Below are positions 20,007 through 22,208 of a DNA stretch of 22,208 nt, piece by piece. The stretch covers positions 1 to 22,208 of the IMG/VR virus record IMGVR_UViG_3300042860_002788; one strand, written 5' to 3'. The position numbers and the translations under genes are program-made. Source of the stretch: a virus. The notes below the pieces were generated by a model. It was not told where the DNA came from and searched no databases. It saw only the letters and a program-made list of their open reading frames with translations. Each line of letters begins with the position of its first letter. Positions within the stretch are counted from its first letter, which is position 1.

Positions 20007-20339
20007 ATGAATCAAGATTTCAAGCCTATAAATTGCTCAAGGTGTGGAGCCCTCATTTGGGCAGGGATAAGTTGGGCTGGCTTTGCTCGCCGACTTGATA
20101 CCCCTGTCCTCACCATTGAGGAAGAGATAATTAAACGGATCAACAACCTAATGACCTTTGAGTGTCACAAGACCAAGGTGTCCTTTGAGGCGGTTGAAAG
20201 AAGTGCCAACCGAATTAAGTGGGGCAAGACCAAGAGGTCGGTCATCTTGGGAGAGCATCACTGCTCCTCATTCAAACTCTTTGAAGTGACACCGCCGAAC
20301 TATTGGAAAGAACTCGACTACATAGGAAGGCCGTTCTGA
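20007..20339 (+). CDS. Small Cys/His zinc-type protein, unknown
   Basis: A 110-aa protein with an N-terminal INCSRCGALIWAG (C10, C13), then a helix-rich middle (IEEEIIKRINNLM), FECHKT (C53/H54) and a C-terminal EHHC (H84, H85, C86). This suggests one zinc site formed by C10, C13 and later His/Cys. The ATG follows GAGGAACAG. Its stop overlaps the next ATG (TGATG). The family is not recognised beyond its likeness to small actinophage zinc proteins. Lying directly downstream of the iteron array, it may be regulated with or by the origin region. Confidence 0.65.
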   Translation: MNQDFKPINCSRCGALIWAGISWAGFARRLDTPVLTIEEEIIKRINNLMTFECHKTKVSFEAVERSANRIKWGKTKRSVILGEHHCSSFKLFEVTPPNYWKELDYIGRPF

Positions 20340-21079
20340 TGCAATGTTTAGTCTGTAAGAAAGAAATCGAAGCCGAGTGTCGCAGTTGCTTCGGTCGCCT
20401 GCGAGCTACCTTGAAGGAGTTGCCACAGTTGCAGTTCGAGGCAGGCTTCTACCTTGAGCCATCACGCACCGGCAGTGGCGCGGTCAGCGCCGAACGCTCT
20501 ATCGGTATCAATGTCAATGCCTTGGACTTTTCAATGGCAACTGACCTTCTTGCCATCCTTCACGGGTGGGAAGGCATTATCAGGCGCGACAGGGCCTTGA
20601 CACCGCCCGCGCTAGTAAAGAGGGAGCCGACTACTGACCTTGAAGTCCTGGCAACCTGTGAGTTCCACATTGCCCACCTTTCTTGGACATTGACTCAGCC
20701 GTGGGCGTTAGACTTCGCAGGGGAAGTTTGGGGGCTACACGCTAGGGGTCGTGCAGCCGCCAAAAAGTTCAAAGAACAGGCAAGAAGGATTCCTTGTCCG
20801 ACTGATGACTGCAATCGTTTTGTTGTCATTGATGTCGAACAAATGTCACAAGATGTCAGTTGCTTTGGATGCAAACAAAGTTGGTCGGTCTTGAGATTGG
20901 TGGCACTAGCAATGAGCAATCCGAATCGCAGATTCTTTCTTGACATCGAGGCAATTGCAGCTTGGCTACAAATGACAGAGCGAGAGGTTTATCGAGCAGT
21001 TAGAAAGTTTGGAATTGAGAAACGGGGTTCGACTTACGATCTCCAAGCCCTAATGAAAGTGAGGCAACAAAATGCCTAG
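20339..21079 (+). CDS. Zinc-ribbon and helix-turn-helix regulator
   Basis: A 246-aa protein typical of actinophage early regions. The N-terminal Cys cluster CLVCKKEIEAECRSC (C3, C6, C14, C17) is followed by a helical part with LDFSMATDLLAILHGWEGII. A second zinc ribbon has CPTDDC and CFGCKQSW. The C-terminal HTH is LDIEAIAAWLQMTEREVYRA plus VRKFGIEKRGSTYDL, with the pattern of a MerR/excisionase-like or homeodomain-like binder. It probably binds DNA to regulate phage transcription or replication. The start is the ATG in TGATG; upstream in-frame codons overlap the preceding gene. Confidence 0.8.
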   Translation: MQCLVCKKEIEAECRSCFGRLRATLKELPQLQFEAGFYLEPSRTGSGAVSAERSIGINVNALDFSMATDLLAILHGWEGIIRRDRALTPPALVKREPTTDLEVLATCEFHIAHLSWTLTQPWALDFAGEVWGLHARGRAAAKKFKEQARRIPCPTDDCNRFVVIDVEQMSQDVSCFGCKQSWSVLRLVALAMSNPNRRFFLDIEAIAAWLQMTEREVYRAVRKFGIEKRGSTYDLQALMKVRQQNA

Positions 21080-21278
21080 AATGTTGTCAAGGTTCTCTGC
21101 TACACTTTCGTTATCAGAGTTCCCTATCTCGGAACAATCCATCCACGAAATCGATGAAGCCCTTGGTCACGCTACCAAGGCACGCAACCTTCCTCATTAC
21201 ACTCAACGCCAACGCGACATTGTTGACGAGTTCATAGACGATTTGCTTGATATGCGTTTGGAGCTACAACAATGTTGA
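21072..21278 (+). CDS. Small helical protein, unknown
   Basis: A 68-aa protein. The N-terminus is basic (MPRMLSRFSATLSLSEF), followed by helices IHEIDEALGHATKARNL and QRQRDIVDEFIDDLLDMRLE. It overlaps the regulator by 8 nt and the next gene by 7 nt. The helical, Asp-rich C-terminus could be a dimerisation or partner-binding segment. No family recognised. Confidence 0.6.
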   Translation: MPRMLSRFSATLSLSEFPISEQSIHEIDEALGHATKARNLPHYTQRQRDIVDEFIDDLLDMRLELQQC

Positions 21279-21469
21279 GCATAACAATAAGCATTGGTGA
21301 TGTTGAGTCAGAGATGACAACCGACCAAAATCTTTCCTTTGATGCTATCGAGTCGTTATTGAGCAGAGCAGTCAATGCAACGCTGCAATGTTATCTATCT
21401 CTTCCAACTGAGGATCGTCTTGCAGGCTTCGGAACGGATGATGAAGATGATGACGAGGAAGCCGAATGA
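21272..21469 (+). CDS. Small acidic protein, unknown
   Basis: A 65-aa protein with a beta-type start (MLSITISIGDVESEM), a helix FDAIESLLSRAVNATLQCYL and a strongly acidic end (TDDEDDDEEAE). Acidic small phage proteins sometimes mimic DNA, but the sequence shows no specific anti-restriction family. The acidic end is encoded by the GATGATGAAG repeat that, in another frame, supplies the tandem ATGs of the endonuclease VII gene. Confidence 0.6.
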   Translation: MLSITISIGDVESEMTTDQNLSFDAIESLLSRAVNATLQCYLSLPTEDRLAGFGTDDEDDDEEAE

Positions 21470-21836
21470 ATCGCGTGTGTGTCGTAAGTGTGGAACTGAA
21501 TATCCGATAACAGAGTTTCGTTTCACTAATAAAGCAATAAACAAAAGACACAACATCTGCAAACATTGTAGGCAGATTCATAGAAAGTTTGTTCGTGAAG
21601 CAAAGCAACACTATGACGAACTCTTAAAGAAACAGAATAACTCTTGTGCTATATGTGGAATCACTGCTGATGAAAGCAATGATAAGTTAATCATTGACCA
21701 TAATCACGACACACTTATTGTGCGAGGAATTGTTTGTTCTTATTGCAACAAGGGTCTTGGATTCTTTAAGGACTCACCCACCCGCCTAGCGATGGCAATA
21801 GAATACTTAGTGAAACACGATGGCATTACTTCCTAG
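21438..21836 (+). CDS. Recombination endonuclease VII-like protein
   Basis: A 132-aa nuclease. The C-terminal half has the endonuclease VII core: CAICG (C70, C73), IIDHNHDT (D87-H-N-H90), RGIVCSYCNKGLGFF (C100, C103, N104) and a final helix AIEYLVKHDG. It should resolve branched DNA before packaging. An extra N-terminal zinc finger (C15, C18, C41, C44; CRKCGTEYPITEF and NICKHC) precedes it. Four possible ATGs lie at 21438, 21441, 21447 and 21450; I took the first, after GGAACGG. It overlaps the acidic gene by 32 nt and the HNH gene by 17 nt. Confidence 0.85.
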   Translation: MMKMMTRKPNESRVCRKCGTEYPITEFRFTNKAINKRHNICKHCRQIHRKFVREAKQHYDELLKKQNNSCAICGITADESNDKLIIDHNHDTLIVRGIVCSYCNKGLGFFKDSPTRLAMAIEYLVKHDGITS

Positions 21837-22131
21837 ACCTTGCGCACAATGCGGAACAATAGTTCGCAACTCTTATCTCTGTGCTGAATGTAAGCGAAAG
21901 AAAGAAGCACTGCGCCCATCACGAACAGCGCGAGGCTATGATTACAAGTGGCAGAAGTTATCTAAGCTCGCTCGGCAGTTGCAACCATTTTGTCGCCTGT
22001 GCCATAGCACTCAAGACCTGACGGCGGATCACATAATCAGTTTGGCAAATGGTGGCAGAAACGAATTGCAAAATATCCAAGTGCTTTGTCGTTCTTGTAA
22101 TTCATCTAAAGGAAAAAACGCACAGAATTAA
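21820..22131 (+). CDS. HNH endonuclease (packaging-associated type)
   Basis: A 103-aa HNH nuclease. An N-terminal four-Cys zinc knuckle (C8, C11, C21, C24) is followed by ARGYDYKWQKLSKLAR, a block usual in phage HNH proteins. The HNH core follows: CRLCHSTQDLTADHIISLAN with D70-H71, then NELQNIQVLCRSCNSSKG (N85, C90, C93, N94). In many cos-type phages such a gene lies just before the small and large terminase genes and helps cleave packaging sites. Its position at the right edge fits that. It overlaps the endonuclease VII gene. Confidence 0.88.
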   Translation: MALLPRPCAQCGTIVRNSYLCAECKRKKEALRPSRTARGYDYKWQKLSKLARQLQPFCRLCHSTQDLTADHIISLANGGRNELQNIQVLCRSCNSSKGKNAQN

Positions 22132-22157
22132 ATTGACCCCCCGTGGCACATACGGGT

Positions 22158-22208
22158 ATGGGCAAAAAGTGTGGGAAACAGGCGCGTAAAGCACCCCGCG
22201 TATTCGTT
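22158..22208 (+). CDS. Possible start of next gene (3' partial), maybe terminase small subunit
   Basis: From the ATG at 22158 the frame is open to the window edge: MGKKCGKQARKAPRVFV (17 codons, basic). There is only a weak ribosome-like ACGGG upstream. A terminase subunit often follows an HNH gene, but 17 codons cannot identify it. The preceding gap (22132-22157) contains CCCCCCGTGG and TACGGG, which might belong to a packaging site. Confidence 0.35.
   Translation, partial: MGKKCGKQARKAPRVFV

Noticed and set aside
19672-20010. 112-codon frame across the iteron region
   Set aside because: Its Arg-Ser-Ala-Val-type repeats are just translation of the 9-mer; it starts within the helicase gene.

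Overview
The window is most likely a stretch of a tailed (siphovirus-type) bacteriophage genome with an actinobacterial host. Signs of this are the tape measure and tail genes, a CHAP endolysin with small membrane proteins, phage replication and recombination genes, and very tight gene packing with ATGA, TAATG and TGATG overlaps. A WhiB-family regulator, a family essentially restricted to actinobacteria and their phages, points to the host. The moderate G+C would suit a low-GC aquatic actinobacterium, but that is inference. I see no integrase, repressor or attachment site.

Layout. 1-6885: tail module on the plus strand, with the end of a tail or neck gene, tape measure, minor tail protein, a beta-rich fibre-like protein, three tandem paralogous tail-tip-like proteins and an Ala-rich helical protein. 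6931-8096: a small beta protein and lysis genes (TM protein, CHAP endolysin, a second small hydrophobic protein overlapping the endolysin tail). 8101-10628: a DUF6378-like protein and a sugar cassette (two glycosyltransferase-like proteins and an NAD-dependent epimerase). 10625-12487: a minus-strand operon of seven small genes, including a stand-alone Prim-Pol domain and a ribbon-helix-helix protein. Three of its gene junctions carry the same 17-bp sequence. 12488-12652: divergent control region. 12653-16138: plus-strand DNA-metabolism module, with an Hjc-like nuclease, WhiB-HTH protein, secreted lytic transglycosylase, Cas4/RecB-like exonuclease and SSB-like protein. 16141-16295: a strongly structured non-coding stretch ending in a tRNA-like fold. 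16307-19775: a zinc protein, a C5-cytosine methyltransferase split into two ORFs with a second gene overprinted inside it, and a primase-helicase. 19775-19995: inverted-repeat iteron array and GC hairpin, a candidate origin. 20007-22131: zinc/HTH regulators, two tiny ORFs, endonuclease VII and an HNH nuclease. The window ends at what may be the start of the packaging genes.

How the parts fit: the late tail and lysis genes and the early DNA genes are all on the plus strand, and the minus-strand block sits between them. Primase-helicase, SSB, exonuclease, Hjc-like nuclease and endonuclease VII form a replication and recombination set. The methyltransferase probably protects phage DNA, and the sugar cassette probably decorates virion, DNA or host surface. 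The most unusual items are the tRNA-like RNA, the overprinted and split methyltransferase, the iteron array, the probable ATT-initiated signal peptide, and the repeated junction element in the minus operon.
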